Source of the DNA: an uncultured Clostridia bacterium
GTDB lineage: Bacteria > Bacillota > Clostridia > Oscillospirales > Ruminococcaceae
NCBI GenBank assembly: GCA_944388075.1
Contig: CALXHI010000019.1
Coordinates: 1 to 64,000, forward strand
Length of the DNA: 64,000 bases
Direction: 5' to 3'
Part shown: in pieces, positions 35,001 to 41,293 of the stretch
Position numbering within the stretch: the first letter of the stretch is position 1
Layout: each line of letters starts with the position of its first letter
Notes under the pieces: model-generated
What the model was told of the DNA's origin: nothing
What the model saw: the letters and a program-made list of their open reading frames with translations, nothing else
The model's database searches: none
Position numbers and translations under genes: made by a program

Positions 35001-35242
35001 GTCATCGCGCTAGCTTGCTGGACGATTTGCCTGATTTACCGGATCTACCGGAGGAACGGGAGTACAAAAATCGTGCTGCCGATTCCACTGCTACAGCATC
35101 TCCTACCGAACCACCAACACCAGCACCTGCCGCATCATCCAATCCACCAGCAGATGAGGACGATGCTGCACCACCGAATGATGATCCGTTTGCCGATATC
35201 CATTGGAACGATGATCAGTCAACCTTCACAATTCGCCTATAA
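32003..35242 (+). CDS. BspA-type leucine-rich-repeat protein without signal peptide
   Basis: This 1079-residue protein has some 25-30 BspA-type (LRR_5) repeats of about 23 residues from residue 25 to about 770, with patterns such as VTEIADEAF, LPDSVESVGIWAF and IPDGVTRIGQSAFCHC. The final 300 residues are Pro/Thr-rich and Lys-rich (KQKKSKAKSAAQPAAKKRKK) and then acidic, with repeats like SILDDLHDESDELEWLL and SLLDDLPDLPDLPEE. No signal peptide, dockerin, sorting signal or membrane helix is seen. The ATG at 32003 follows AGGAGGG. BspA proteins are usually surface adhesins, so this one is either cytoplasmic or exported by another route. Confidence 0.85.
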   Translation: MGFKVKNGVLLKYEEVGTLERLGIRRKDEMLNIPKSVTEIADEAFTMAAVSGVSFPPSINSIGEKAFALCAELETVEFSNGLQAIGPNAFDGCHVLRSVSLPDSVESVGIWAFCNCNGLRSVRLSAHMEAIERGTFSGCSRLESIEIPSGIRHIDNRAFYACTSLTDIKLNPGVRTIGREAFACCTALKQISIPETVTEIFEDAFASCGELKVAIIPPSVTKLHPFAFGSDPQLQIITTVTGSAAYLYAKEHGILCYTEREAAMLRGCNPAFFIEYGIMKKYTQEYNVRDVMVPDGVIRIGNHAFEQNKQLFSVVIPEGVVEIGSYAFNGCRSLQRVYFPSTLRKIGRFAFRDCPLLEVILPQGIEVVEKNAFQGCTNMRRFYMPDTLIRMEGEALRDCMSLVELRFSAQLEVISDSVCNGCSSMRTVVIPEGPKYIQQNAFRNCTSLRESYIPDSVIEIAGNAFADTPLFRMTAGHYIIGRFLIRADGYSPIPIGVHRIGPRAFERGGLRVAVIPDGVLSIGDNAFANCGVLTDVRIPASVTDIGVDAFAYTPWLKSRTEPYTVVGANILIHANVTQQSVSIPEGIRTIGPSALAQLPMQHVRIPEGVQRIQHGAFSYCEQLEIAELPSTLRKIEGYVFHNCSHLHTVQFREGPTTIGHAMFSSCTALRKVHLPSTLTEIDNEAFYHSGIETLIIPDGVTRIGQSAFCHCDRLTDIAIPPSVVDIALNAFTDCKRVRVHGEPGSYAERFVKMNHNLLTFVTTPIEETVETPTQAEIRMTPPIPQRTRMQQVSSDPDFLFRALQLQEPAETVAQPVAQPVDTDEPAFFHDAVETPTPQSKPVAKPPAPQPPPPVEQRKQSKAKEVVPKTTPVTVATTDIPAGTPVFNAYNTTDPTPAVIPTTPFEDDELNYTERIKRELEEARKRSVPVDPTVKLPQLTEEPIAPTPKPTKQKKSKAKSAAQPAAKKRKKPSILDDLHDESDELEWLLREKETPEETKARHRASLLDDLPDLPDLPEEREYKNRAADSTATASPTEPPTPAPAASSNPPADEDDAAPPNDDPFADIHWNDDQSTFTIRL

Positions 35243-35243
35243 T

Positions 35244-35287
35244 ACAAACCGCACATCGGACTTTTGGTTTGATGTGCGGTTTTGTAT
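35244..35287. terminator. Bidirectional terminator
   Basis: ACAAACCGCACATC pairs with GATGTGCGGTTTTGT around a TTTTGG loop, ending the LRR gene and perhaps also the converging dockerin gene. Confidence 0.9.
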
Positions 35288-35356
35288 ACCCTGAATGTAT
35301 CTCACCGGTACCAAAAAAGAGACATGACCGAAGCCATGTCTCTTTGTGTTTTGGGA

Positions 35357-37714
35357 TTATTCAGCAACATTCAACTTTGCAGCCGGATCCTGGTGGAGAA
35401 TGTCATCATGAACAACCGCACCGGTAATTTCGACCCAAGCAGTGTCTCTACCCACAACAGTATTGTGGGTGTAGTACTGCAAGATGAAGGTTGCATCGGT
35501 AGCATCATGTACGCCATTTGCATCTACATCAGCCGCATACAGCAGATAAGGCAGATATGCAAGGTTGTTGTTGTGGTTGTACAAGCCATAACCATCAGCA
35601 ACTGCCTCTTCCATGGTCTTGCCCAGAACTGTTTTGCTAATGTACAGACAGAGAACATCATTTGCATCTTGTGCGGTAATGCTCTCATCGAGGTTGGTAT
35701 CACCACGAGTGACGAGGTTCACGGAGGTGCTTGCAGTGCAAACCAAATCAGCAGCCAGAACAGCAGCTTCTGCATAGCCATTCTGCGTCAGCAGCTCTGC
35801 AACAGCAGCATTATCCAGGTTCACAGCAACATCGTACGAACCAAAGCCGGTATATGCAATTTCAGCAGCGCAATTGTATGCAAGAGACAATGCAGCCGTG
35901 GCATCCAGTGTTGTCTCAAGCAAACCGTCCTTGTAAACGGTCAGGGTTGCACTCATAGCAGACAGATCAAACGCAGTTTCTTCCTCAGACCAGTAGTAGT
36001 TACCACTCGTCGGAGCTACAACATCCAGAGCCAAGGAGTAAGAAGTAGTAGTTTCACTACTGGTAGTCGTGGTAGTCTCGCCACTGGTAGTCGTGGTAGT
36101 CTCACCACTGGTAGTTGTGGTGGTTTCGCTGCTGGTAGTTGTGGTGGTTTCACTGCTGGTAGTTGTGGTGGTTTCGCTGCTGGTAGTTGTGGTGGTTTCG
36201 CTGCTGGTAGTTGTGGTGGTTTCACTGCCGGTAGTTGTGGTGGTTTCACTGCCGGTAGTTGTGGTGGTTTCGCTGCCGGTAGTTGTGGTGGTTTCGCTGC
36301 CGGTAGTTGTGGTGGTTTCTTCGATTTCCTCGGTCACAATTTCATCGATCACGCGAACAACATCATAAGTGGTGCTGTCCTGTGTTGCAGAGAGGGTGAC
36401 TTCCTTATGGGAAACAACCTCAATGATCTCAAGACCCTCTTCAGCATAAACATCCGCATATGCCTCGATGTACGCAGCGGTCAGTGCCTCAGCCTGATCA
36501 TCCGGCAGGGAGAATTCAGCATCCAAGCTCAGACCATCGATGATGTAGTTGGCATCATAGCTATCTGCCAGAATCGCACTGAGATCCGCAGCGGAAAGGT
36601 TAATCTCCACCGGCAGCTCTGCATCATTTACGAAATCGGTAATCTTAGAAAATGCCGTATTGACCTTGCCGCTTGCAAGTGCAGCCTCCAAGCTTGCAGG
36701 TGCATTCGCAAAAATAGCTTCAATCTTGCTCAGAACAGAAGCCGGAACATTTTCGGTGTTCAGGTTCTCGTACGCATCTTCCAATGCGGCGACATAATCG
36801 GCGTATACTTGCTCGGCATCTGCACCGCTCACATTAATACCGGAAATTGCAGAGAGCGTTTCCATGAGCAGGGTATTGCCATTGGCAACACTGGTCTTCA
36901 CTTCATCCTCGATATCTGCAAAATCTGCAAGGTACATCGCCTTGATTTCCTCAACGATTTCAGCCGGGTAGTTACCGGATTCATTGGTGATGGCACTCTC
37001 AATGCCTGCCTTCATAATGCTCAGCGCAGCATCGGCCTTGCCATCAACATAGGAACCGAAAGTCAAAGTCGTAATTTCCACACCGGCAGCATCCTTGATG
37101 GTGGTGGTGTAGTTGACGGTCTTGGTGTACTCATTCTCGCCAAAGCTCAGCTCAATGGTAGCAGTACCGCTCAAACCGAGGGAGGACCAATCAAAATCGA
37201 CAATTTCATCAATGCGTCTGCCGTCTTCGAGTGTCATATCATAGCCCTTGCGCTCGATCAAATTGATGAGCTCTTCACCGACCACATCGCTGACATCGTC
37301 AATGTTCAGGGTAATGACATAGGGCTCATACGAATCACCGGTCACCGTGCCCTGCAGGTTGCTTGCCTCAACGATTGCATCAACCAGCTCTGCACTGAGC
37401 TGCGGGATCTGCTGCAACACTTTGCGCAAAAGGGATTGTGCTTTGTCGGCAGGAATGGACTTATTCACCTCACCCAGGTTCAGGGCAGCGGTTTCGACCT
37501 TGGCATTCCAATCGGAAACGCCCGCCTCGACCGGCAATACGGTATCCATACCGAAATTGGTGACATCAATCGGGACATTGAGCATCCAAGCCTTGTCCAC
37601 CGTTTCCACTGCTTCTGCTGCATTGACGACGCACAGAGAAGGCAATGCCTGACTGACAGCAAGAACAGAACCGGTCACGGCTGCAATGCTACGCTTGAAA
37701 AGGGACTGTTTCAT
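35357..37714 (-). CDS. Secreted dockerin protein with Thr-repeat linker, unknown function
   Basis: This 785-residue protein has a signal peptide (residues 1-33, ending VVNAAEA) and an acidic, mostly helical region of about 430 residues that I do not recognise, rich in Ala/Asp/Glu. A linker follows with 11 repeats of ETTTTT plus GS, SS or SG (about 465-555). A small beta domain starting SGNYYWSEEETAFDLSAMSATLTVYKD comes next. The end is a dockerin whose calcium loops are GDTNLDESITAQDAND and ADVDANGVHDATDATF, with an unusually long insert between them. No glycosidase motif is present. It may be a structural or non-catalytic cellulosome part. The ATG at 37714 has AAAGGAGAGG; an in-frame ATG at 37771 also has GGAAGGAGA. 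Confidence 0.8.
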   Translation of the reverse strand: MKQSLFKRSIAAVTGSVLAVSQALPSLCVVNAAEAVETVDKAWMLNVPIDVTNFGMDTVLPVEAGVSDWNAKVETAALNLGEVNKSIPADKAQSLLRKVLQQIPQLSAELVDAIVEASNLQGTVTGDSYEPYVITLNIDDVSDVVGEELINLIERKGYDMTLEDGRRIDEIVDFDWSSLGLSGTATIELSFGENEYTKTVNYTTTIKDAAGVEITTLTFGSYVDGKADAALSIMKAGIESAITNESGNYPAEIVEEIKAMYLADFADIEDEVKTSVANGNTLLMETLSAISGINVSGADAEQVYADYVAALEDAYENLNTENVPASVLSKIEAIFANAPASLEAALASGKVNTAFSKITDFVNDAELPVEINLSAADLSAILADSYDANYIIDGLSLDAEFSLPDDQAEALTAAYIEAYADVYAEEGLEIIEVVSHKEVTLSATQDSTTYDVVRVIDEIVTEEIEETTTTTGSETTTTTGSETTTTTGSETTTTTGSETTTTTSSETTTTTSSETTTTTSSETTTTTSSETTTTTSGETTTTTSGETTTTTSSETTTSYSLALDVVAPTSGNYYWSEEETAFDLSAMSATLTVYKDGLLETTLDATAALSLAYNCAAEIAYTGFGSYDVAVNLDNAAVAELLTQNGYAEAAVLAADLVCTASTSVNLVTRGDTNLDESITAQDANDVLCLYISKTVLGKTMEEAVADGYGLYNHNNNLAYLPYLLYAADVDANGVHDATDATFILQYYTHNTVVGRDTAWVEITGAVVHDDILHQDPAAKLNVAE
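36046..36318 (-). repeat. Tandem 24-bp repeats encoding the Thr-rich linker
   Basis: Eleven 24-bp units encode E-TTTTT followed by GS (4), SS (4), SG (2) and SS (1). Neighbouring units are almost identical, with blocks of identical type, which points to recent slippage or unequal crossing over. Confidence 0.92.
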
Positions 37715-37751
37715 TCTAACCTCTCCTTTGATAATAGTATTCTGTATACAT

Positions 37752-37817
37752 ACGCGCTTGGTACATAGCATGTCAGTTCTCCTTCCACACAGGTCACGCC
37801 GGGTGCATAGCACGTCA
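37752..37817 (-). repeat. Direct repeat in the leader of the dockerin gene
   Basis: Two imperfect copies with a 42-bp period lie upstream of the start. On the minus strand they read TGACGTGCTATGCACCCGGC and TGACATGCTATGTACCAAGC. They could be tandem operator sites or, since the frame is open, a duplicated N-terminal codon block. Confidence 0.5.
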
Positions 37818-37833
37818 CAATATACATATTTGT

Positions 37834-37862
37834 ATTATAGCACTTCTTTTGCGAAAAAGCAA
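37834..37862 (-). promoter_or_regulatory. Promoter of the dockerin gene
   Basis: On the minus strand TTGCTT (37862-37857) and TATAAT (37839-37834) are separated by 17 bp. Confidence 0.8.
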
Positions 37863-38028
37863 GTACCTAATACGCAAATTGTGCACAATCACGAAAACAG
37901 AATCATCGTTACCTACTCCCTTTATCAACATTTGACATCAACGTTTGGCTGTCGGGATTGCCCTGCCGTACCAATCTCCTCTTAAATTGGGTAAAATATA
38001 AAAATATGTGCATTTCAGATAAAACCTC

Positions 38029-38057
38029 TTGACAACTGTGCAGATGTATGATATAAT
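38029..38057 (+). promoter_or_regulatory. Promoter of the 38 kb non-coding transcript
   Basis: TTGACA at 38029-38034 and TATAAT at 38052-38057 are 17 bp apart, a consensus promoter. Transcription would begin near 38064. Confidence 0.9.
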
Positions 38058-38063
38058 ACAGAT

Positions 38064-38424
38064 ACAAAGAAACTCAACAACTCGATTCGGAAGAAAGAAA
38101 AGGAGGCGTTTCCGATGTGGTAACATCCAATGACTCGCAGACAGGTTTCAAGCCAAATTGCAACAGAAAGGACGTGCTTCCAATGTGGCACGATGATCAA
38201 CTCTAACCGAACACAAATCTCAGGATTTATGATGATTTGAATTGATATAGAAAGATGTGAGTCCAATGTACGAAGCAAGTTTGGCTCACCGGCATCTTTA
38301 ACGCGACAATGCCGTGTGAGCATTTCGCTGACACCCGATGATATTTCCCGTGCAGATATTTTGGGGTGTTTCATGATTCATGATATGTGGGGCGGCGGCA
38401 TACAAGACATATGCCGCCGCTTTT
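38064..38424 (+). ncRNA. Candidate structured RNA with three SD-ATG modules
   Basis: A consensus promoter and a strong terminator bound about 360 bases with no long frame. Inside are three similar modules. In each, an AGAAAG-type purine run is followed by a TCCRATGT block: AAGGAGG-8-ATG at 38115 (frame MW, stop), AGAAAGGA-10-ATG at 38183 (MWHDDQL) and AGAAAGATG-ATG at 38266 (MYEASLAHRHL). The second and third ATG lie in or beside hairpin loops (CGTGC/GCACG; GATG-TGAG-CCAA against TTGG-CTCA-CATC). Further hairpins follow at 38303-38327 (GCGA..ATGC/GCAT.TCGC) and 38332-38370 (ACACCC/GGGTGT). It may be a regulatory RNA, a ribosome-binding decoy or a chain of minimal ORFs. I do not recognise a known family. 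Confidence 0.6.
38392..38424 (+). terminator. Terminator of the 38 kb non-coding transcript
   Basis: GCGGCGGCATA pairs perfectly with TATGCCGCCGC across CAAGACA, followed by TTTT. Confidence 0.93.
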
Positions 38425-38449
38425 CATCAAAAAAAATTTTGAAAACCCC

Positions 38450-38478
38450 TTGACAGATTTCAAATTCTGTGGTATAAT
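38450..38478 (+). promoter_or_regulatory. tRNA-Val promoter
   Basis: TTGACA at 38450-38455 and TATAAT at 38473-38478 are 17 bp apart. Confidence 0.9.
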
Positions 38479-38490
38479 AAATATCGTCGT

Positions 38491-38567
38491 GAGGGCATAG
38501 CTCAGTTGGTTAGAGTACCTGCTTGACATGCAGGGGGTCGGTGGTTCAAGTCCACTTGTCCTCACCA
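38491..38567 (+). tRNA. tRNA-Val (GAC anticodon), CCA encoded
   Basis: The 77-base cloverleaf has acceptor arms GAGGGCA and TGTCCTC, D-loop AGTTGGTTAGA, an anticodon stem CCTGC/GCAGG with loop TTGACAT (anticodon GAC, reading GUC/GUU) and T-loop GGTTCAAGTCC. Discriminator A and an encoded CCA end it. Confidence 0.96.
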
Positions 38568-38571
38568 GAAG

Positions 38572-38599
38572 AAAAAGGTTCGCAATTGCGAGCCTTTTT
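38572..38599 (+). terminator. Terminator of tRNA-Val
   Basis: AAAAAGGTTCGCAA pairs with TTGCGAGCCTTTTT (one wobble). Confidence 0.9.
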
Positions 38600-38608
38600 G
38601 TTGTATGC

Positions 38609-38641
38609 GAAAAAGCCAAGCCTCGAATGCGGCTTGGCTTT
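38609..38641 (-). terminator. Terminator of the tatD unit
   Basis: On the minus strand AAAGCCAAGCC pairs with GGCTTGGCTTT and is followed by TTTTTCG. Confidence 0.9.
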
Positions 38642-38645
38642 CGGT

Positions 38646-38918
38646 TTATACGCTGATACTATTGTTATATTGTTCTGTCAGGTAAGCAATCATCTGCTCA
38701 AATCCTTTTTCCGAAAGCGGAAACACCATCTCCGGCTGCAAAGCATCGCCTGCCAGCTCGTAGCAGATATCTCGACACCAGACCTCCACATGCAATTCCT
38801 TGTCTTTCGGCTCGACACGATACCGCATCACGTCTCGGCTGCCGGTATGGATATTGCCCGCCTCAAAATAGAACACCTTCGGAATATCAAAGGCATTGCG
38901 TGGTGCATGCTCTTCCAC
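38646..38918 (-). CDS. Small protein of unknown function downstream of tatD, GTG start
   Basis: This 90-residue acidic soluble protein contains IPKVFYFEAGNIHTGSRDVMRYRV and ELHVEVWCRDICYELAG, which look like an alpha/beta fold. I do not recognise a family. GTG at 38918 is the only start with a good site (GGAGGAGGG, 6 bases), and that site overlaps the tatD stop, so it is coupled to tatD. Confidence 0.75.
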   Translation of the reverse strand: MEEHAPRNAFDIPKVFYFEAGNIHTGSRDVMRYRVEPKDKELHVEVWCRDICYELAGDALQPEMVFPLSEKGFEQMIAYLTEQYNNSISV

Positions 38919-38933
38919 AGTTTCCCTCCTCCT

Positions 38934-39722
38934 TCATTTGATGCGATACAGTCTTGCGGCATTCTCCGCCGTATGATGCAGAACCTCCGCTGCCGTCATA
39001 TCGGTTTCCCTCGCCATCACCTCTGCGGTTGCAGGCAGCATCGTGCTGTTGCAGCGGTATTTACGATAGGGCACCGGCGACAGATACGGGCAATCCGTTT
39101 CAATCAGCATCCGATCCGCCGGCACAATGCGCAGGGTTTCCAAAGCCTTTCGGGCATTCTTATAGGTCACAACGCCGGTGAATCCCAGATACAGCCCCAT
39201 ATTCAGCACTTCCTTTGCCGATTCCGCAGAACCCGAATAGCAGTGCATCACGCCATCGAGCGGTGCATAGTCCCGCAGCAAGGCCAACATATCGCCCATC
39301 GCATCTCGACAGTGCAAAATCACCGGCAAGTCCAACTCCCGTGCCAGTTCCAGCTGCTCCCGCAGCACACGCTTTTGCAGATTGGCATCATAACCTTCAT
39401 AATGGTAGTCCAGCCCGATTTCGCCAACGGCTTTGACGCTCGGATGCTTTGCCAATTCCCGCAGCTGCTCGAGATAGTTCGGCTCGGCCGGCAATTCTCC
39501 CGGATGCGCACCAATCGCCGTCACTAGAAACGGCACTTGATCTGCCAACGCAATGGCAGCCCTTGCGGTTTCCAAATCCACAGCCGCTTCCATCACGCCG
39601 ACAATCCCATGAGACGGGAAGGTTTGCAGCAATTCGAGCCGGTCGGCATCGAATTGCCGATCGGTATAATGGGCATGGCTGTCGAAAATCGGAGCTTTCA
39701 ATGTTTCATATCGTTTTGTCAT
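38934..39722 (-). CDS. tatD: TatD family hydrolase (DNase)
   Basis: This 262-residue metal-dependent hydrolase has the ligands FDSHAHYTD at the start, GEIGLDYHYEG in the middle, ILHCRDA, MHCYSG and the final ETDCPYLSPVP. TatD enzymes act as 3'-5' DNases and may trim nucleic acids. Length is normal. The ATG at 39722 has GAGGAG. A weak promoter (TTGCAA-16-TATACC, 39769-39742 on the minus strand) may drive it together with the small gene downstream. Confidence 0.93.
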   Translation of the reverse strand: MTKRYETLKAPIFDSHAHYTDRQFDADRLELLQTFPSHGIVGVMEAAVDLETARAAIALADQVPFLVTAIGAHPGELPAEPNYLEQLRELAKHPSVKAVGEIGLDYHYEGYDANLQKRVLREQLELARELDLPVILHCRDAMGDMLALLRDYAPLDGVMHCYSGSAESAKEVLNMGLYLGFTGVVTYKNARKALETLRIVPADRMLIETDCPYLSPVPYRKYRCNSTMLPATAEVMARETDMTAAEVLHHTAENAARLYRIK

Positions 39723-39855
39723 TGCGTTGCCGCTCCTCTCTGGTATAACTTGTTACAAATCGTTTGCAAATTATTGAGAGTTTATGCAAGTATTTCGACT
39801 CACCACCGGGTACTATATTGGGTGAAACGAATTCATTCATAAACCGCTTCTTCTG

Positions 39856-39886
39856 AAAACACGGCTGTCGGACACAGCCGTGTTTT
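39856..39886. terminator. Terminator next to the MITE-like element
   Basis: AAAACACGGCTG pairs with CAGCCGTGTTTT around TCGGACA; it can end transcripts of the dehydratase gene on the minus strand. Confidence 0.88.
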
Positions 39887-39888
39887 AT

Positions 39889-40003
39889 GGCAACACCGCA
39901 CAAAGACCGCCTGACGGCTTTGCACGCCATCTGCCTGCGCTTTTTTTCATCTGACGAAAACATCGACGGCGCATCTGACGCACAATCTTTGTGCGGTGTC
40001 GCC
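39889..40003. mobile_element. MITE-like element, copy A (115 bp)
   Basis: The ends GGCAACACCGCACAAAGA and TCTTTGTGCGGTGTCGCC are inverted repeats of 18 bases with one mismatch. TTAT flanks both sides (39885-39888 and 40004-40007) as a possible target duplication. The inside shares CGGC.TT.GCACG.CATCT and a T-run followed by CATCTGAC with copy B at 55581-55723 in the opposite direction. No gene is inside. Confidence 0.7.
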
Positions 40004-41236
40004 TTATGCTATCTCCGGTTTCCGTGCATTGGCAAGCATCAGCTTCACACGGTTCTCCTGATTGACCTTCGTTGCGCCAGGATCATAGTCAATCGCCGTG
40101 ATATTGGCATTCGGGTACGCCTGCTTGATCACACGCATCATGCCCTTCGCAACAATATGATTCGGCAAACAGCCAAACGGCTGTGTACAGATGATATTCT
40201 CTGTCCCGGATTCCACGAGTGCCGCCATTTCCGCCGTAATCAGCCAGCCCTCTCCCATGCTGACGCCCTGACTGATGAATTTGTCGGCATAGTGCCGTAA
40301 ATGCTCGAAATCATGGGGCGGGTCAAACGCACCATGCTGCCGGATGATGCGAATCTGCTGTTTTTGCATCGCATAAATCAGACGATAGCCCAAACCATTG
40401 ACAACCGCCTTTTTGCTCAGGTGATGGTAGAGCTTGCTGTCCACCGCCGTACTGACGGCACAGTACATCACAAATTCCAACAACGACGGTATGACCGGCT
40501 CACAGCCCTCGGAAAGCAGATAGTCCTCGAGATGGTTGTTGGCGAGCGGCGAATACTTGACATAAATCTCACCGACAATGCCCACACGAACTTTGTTGCG
40601 CTGTGTACGGGCGATGGCGGCAAAGTCGTTCAGAATCGCCGTATACAGCTGTTTTATTTTGCGATAGCTGCCGTTGGCAAATGCCTGTTCGAGCTTTGTC
40701 TGCCACTTCTGCAGCACACGGTCGGTATCGCCCTTGCGCACCTCATAGGGGCGGCATTGGTTGGCAATCGTCATCAGCAAATCGCCGTACAGCACCGCAT
40801 AGAGAAATTGCAGGAAAATCGATGCAGTCAGCTGAAATCCGGATTTCGGATCCTTTTCGAGTCCGGAAAAATTCAGCGAAATGACAGGCACCTGCGGAAA
40901 TTGCTTTTCGATGGCTTTCCGCAGCAGGTGAATATAGTTCGAGGCACGACAGCCGCCACCGGTTTGCGTAATCAGCAAAGCGGTCTTATCCGGGTCATAG
41001 CGGCCGGATTTGAGCGCCTCCATAAACTGCCCGATGACCAGCAATGCTGGATAGCAGGTATCGTTATGGACATTCTTCAGTCCCTCATCGACCACCGCAC
41101 GGCTTGCCGTTTGGAGCAATTCGCAATGATAGCCGTAATGAGACAGAATTGAAATCAGCAGCTTGAAGTGAATGGGCAGCATATCCGGAACGAGTATGGT
41201 ATGCGTTGCCTTCATCTCCGGTGTAAAACGAGCGGC
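40004..41236 (-). CDS. 2-hydroxyacyl-CoA dehydratase-like protein (C-terminal half of the activase system)
   Basis: This 410-residue protein corresponds to the last third of the roughly 1400-residue clostridial protein that joins BadF/BcrA ATPases to a 2-hydroxyacyl-CoA dehydratase (HgdB-like) domain. Motifs are VHNDTCYPALLVIGQF, LITQTGGGCRASNYIHLLRKA, VGIVGEIYVKYSPLANNHLE and ENIICTQPFGCLPNHIVAKGMM, with cysteines for an iron-sulfur centre. Here it is a separate gene 57 bases after the activase gene. The start is ATG at 41236; ATG at 41251 abuts AAAGG. Its stop codon lies at the flank of a MITE-like insertion. Confidence 0.85.
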   Translation of the reverse strand, partial: AARFTPEMKATHTILVPDMLPIHFKLLISILSHYGYHCELLQTASRAVVDEGLKNVHNDTCYPALLVIGQFMEALKSGRYDPDKTALLITQTGGGCRASNYIHLLRKAIEKQFPQVPVISLNFSGLEKDPKSGFQLTASIFLQFLYAVLYGDLLMTIANQCRPYEVRKGDTDRVLQKWQTKLEQAFANGSYRKIKQLYTAILNDFAAIARTQRNKVRVGIVGEIYVKYSPLANNHLEDYLLSEGCEPVIPSLLEFVMYCAVSTAVDSKLYHHLSKKAVVNGLGYRLIYAMQKQQIRIIRQHGAFDPPHDFEHLRHYADKFISQGVSMGEGWLITAEMAALVESGTENIICTQPFGCLPNHIVAKGMMRVIKQAYPNANITAIDYDPGATKVNQENRVKLMLANARKPEIA

Positions 41237-41293
41237 CATGACCGCCACCATCCTTTCCCAATATCGGCACCGCTGAAGCGGTGCCGTTTTTTG

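Noticed and set aside
36046..36318. CRISPR array suspected from regular 24-bp repeats.
   Set aside because: The repeats are in frame, have no spacers and encode the Thr-rich linker of the dockerin protein.
38015..38374. A 119-codon minus-strand frame antisense to the 38 kb RNA.
   Set aside because: No SD or promoter on that strand and no recognisable protein pattern; the plus-strand promoter and terminator explain the region better.
39889..40003. CRISPR-like or attenuator reading of the inverted repeat at 39.9 kb.
   Set aside because: A related element with the same ends occurs at 55.6 kb in opposite orientation, which fits a mobile repeat; there are no regularly spaced direct repeats.
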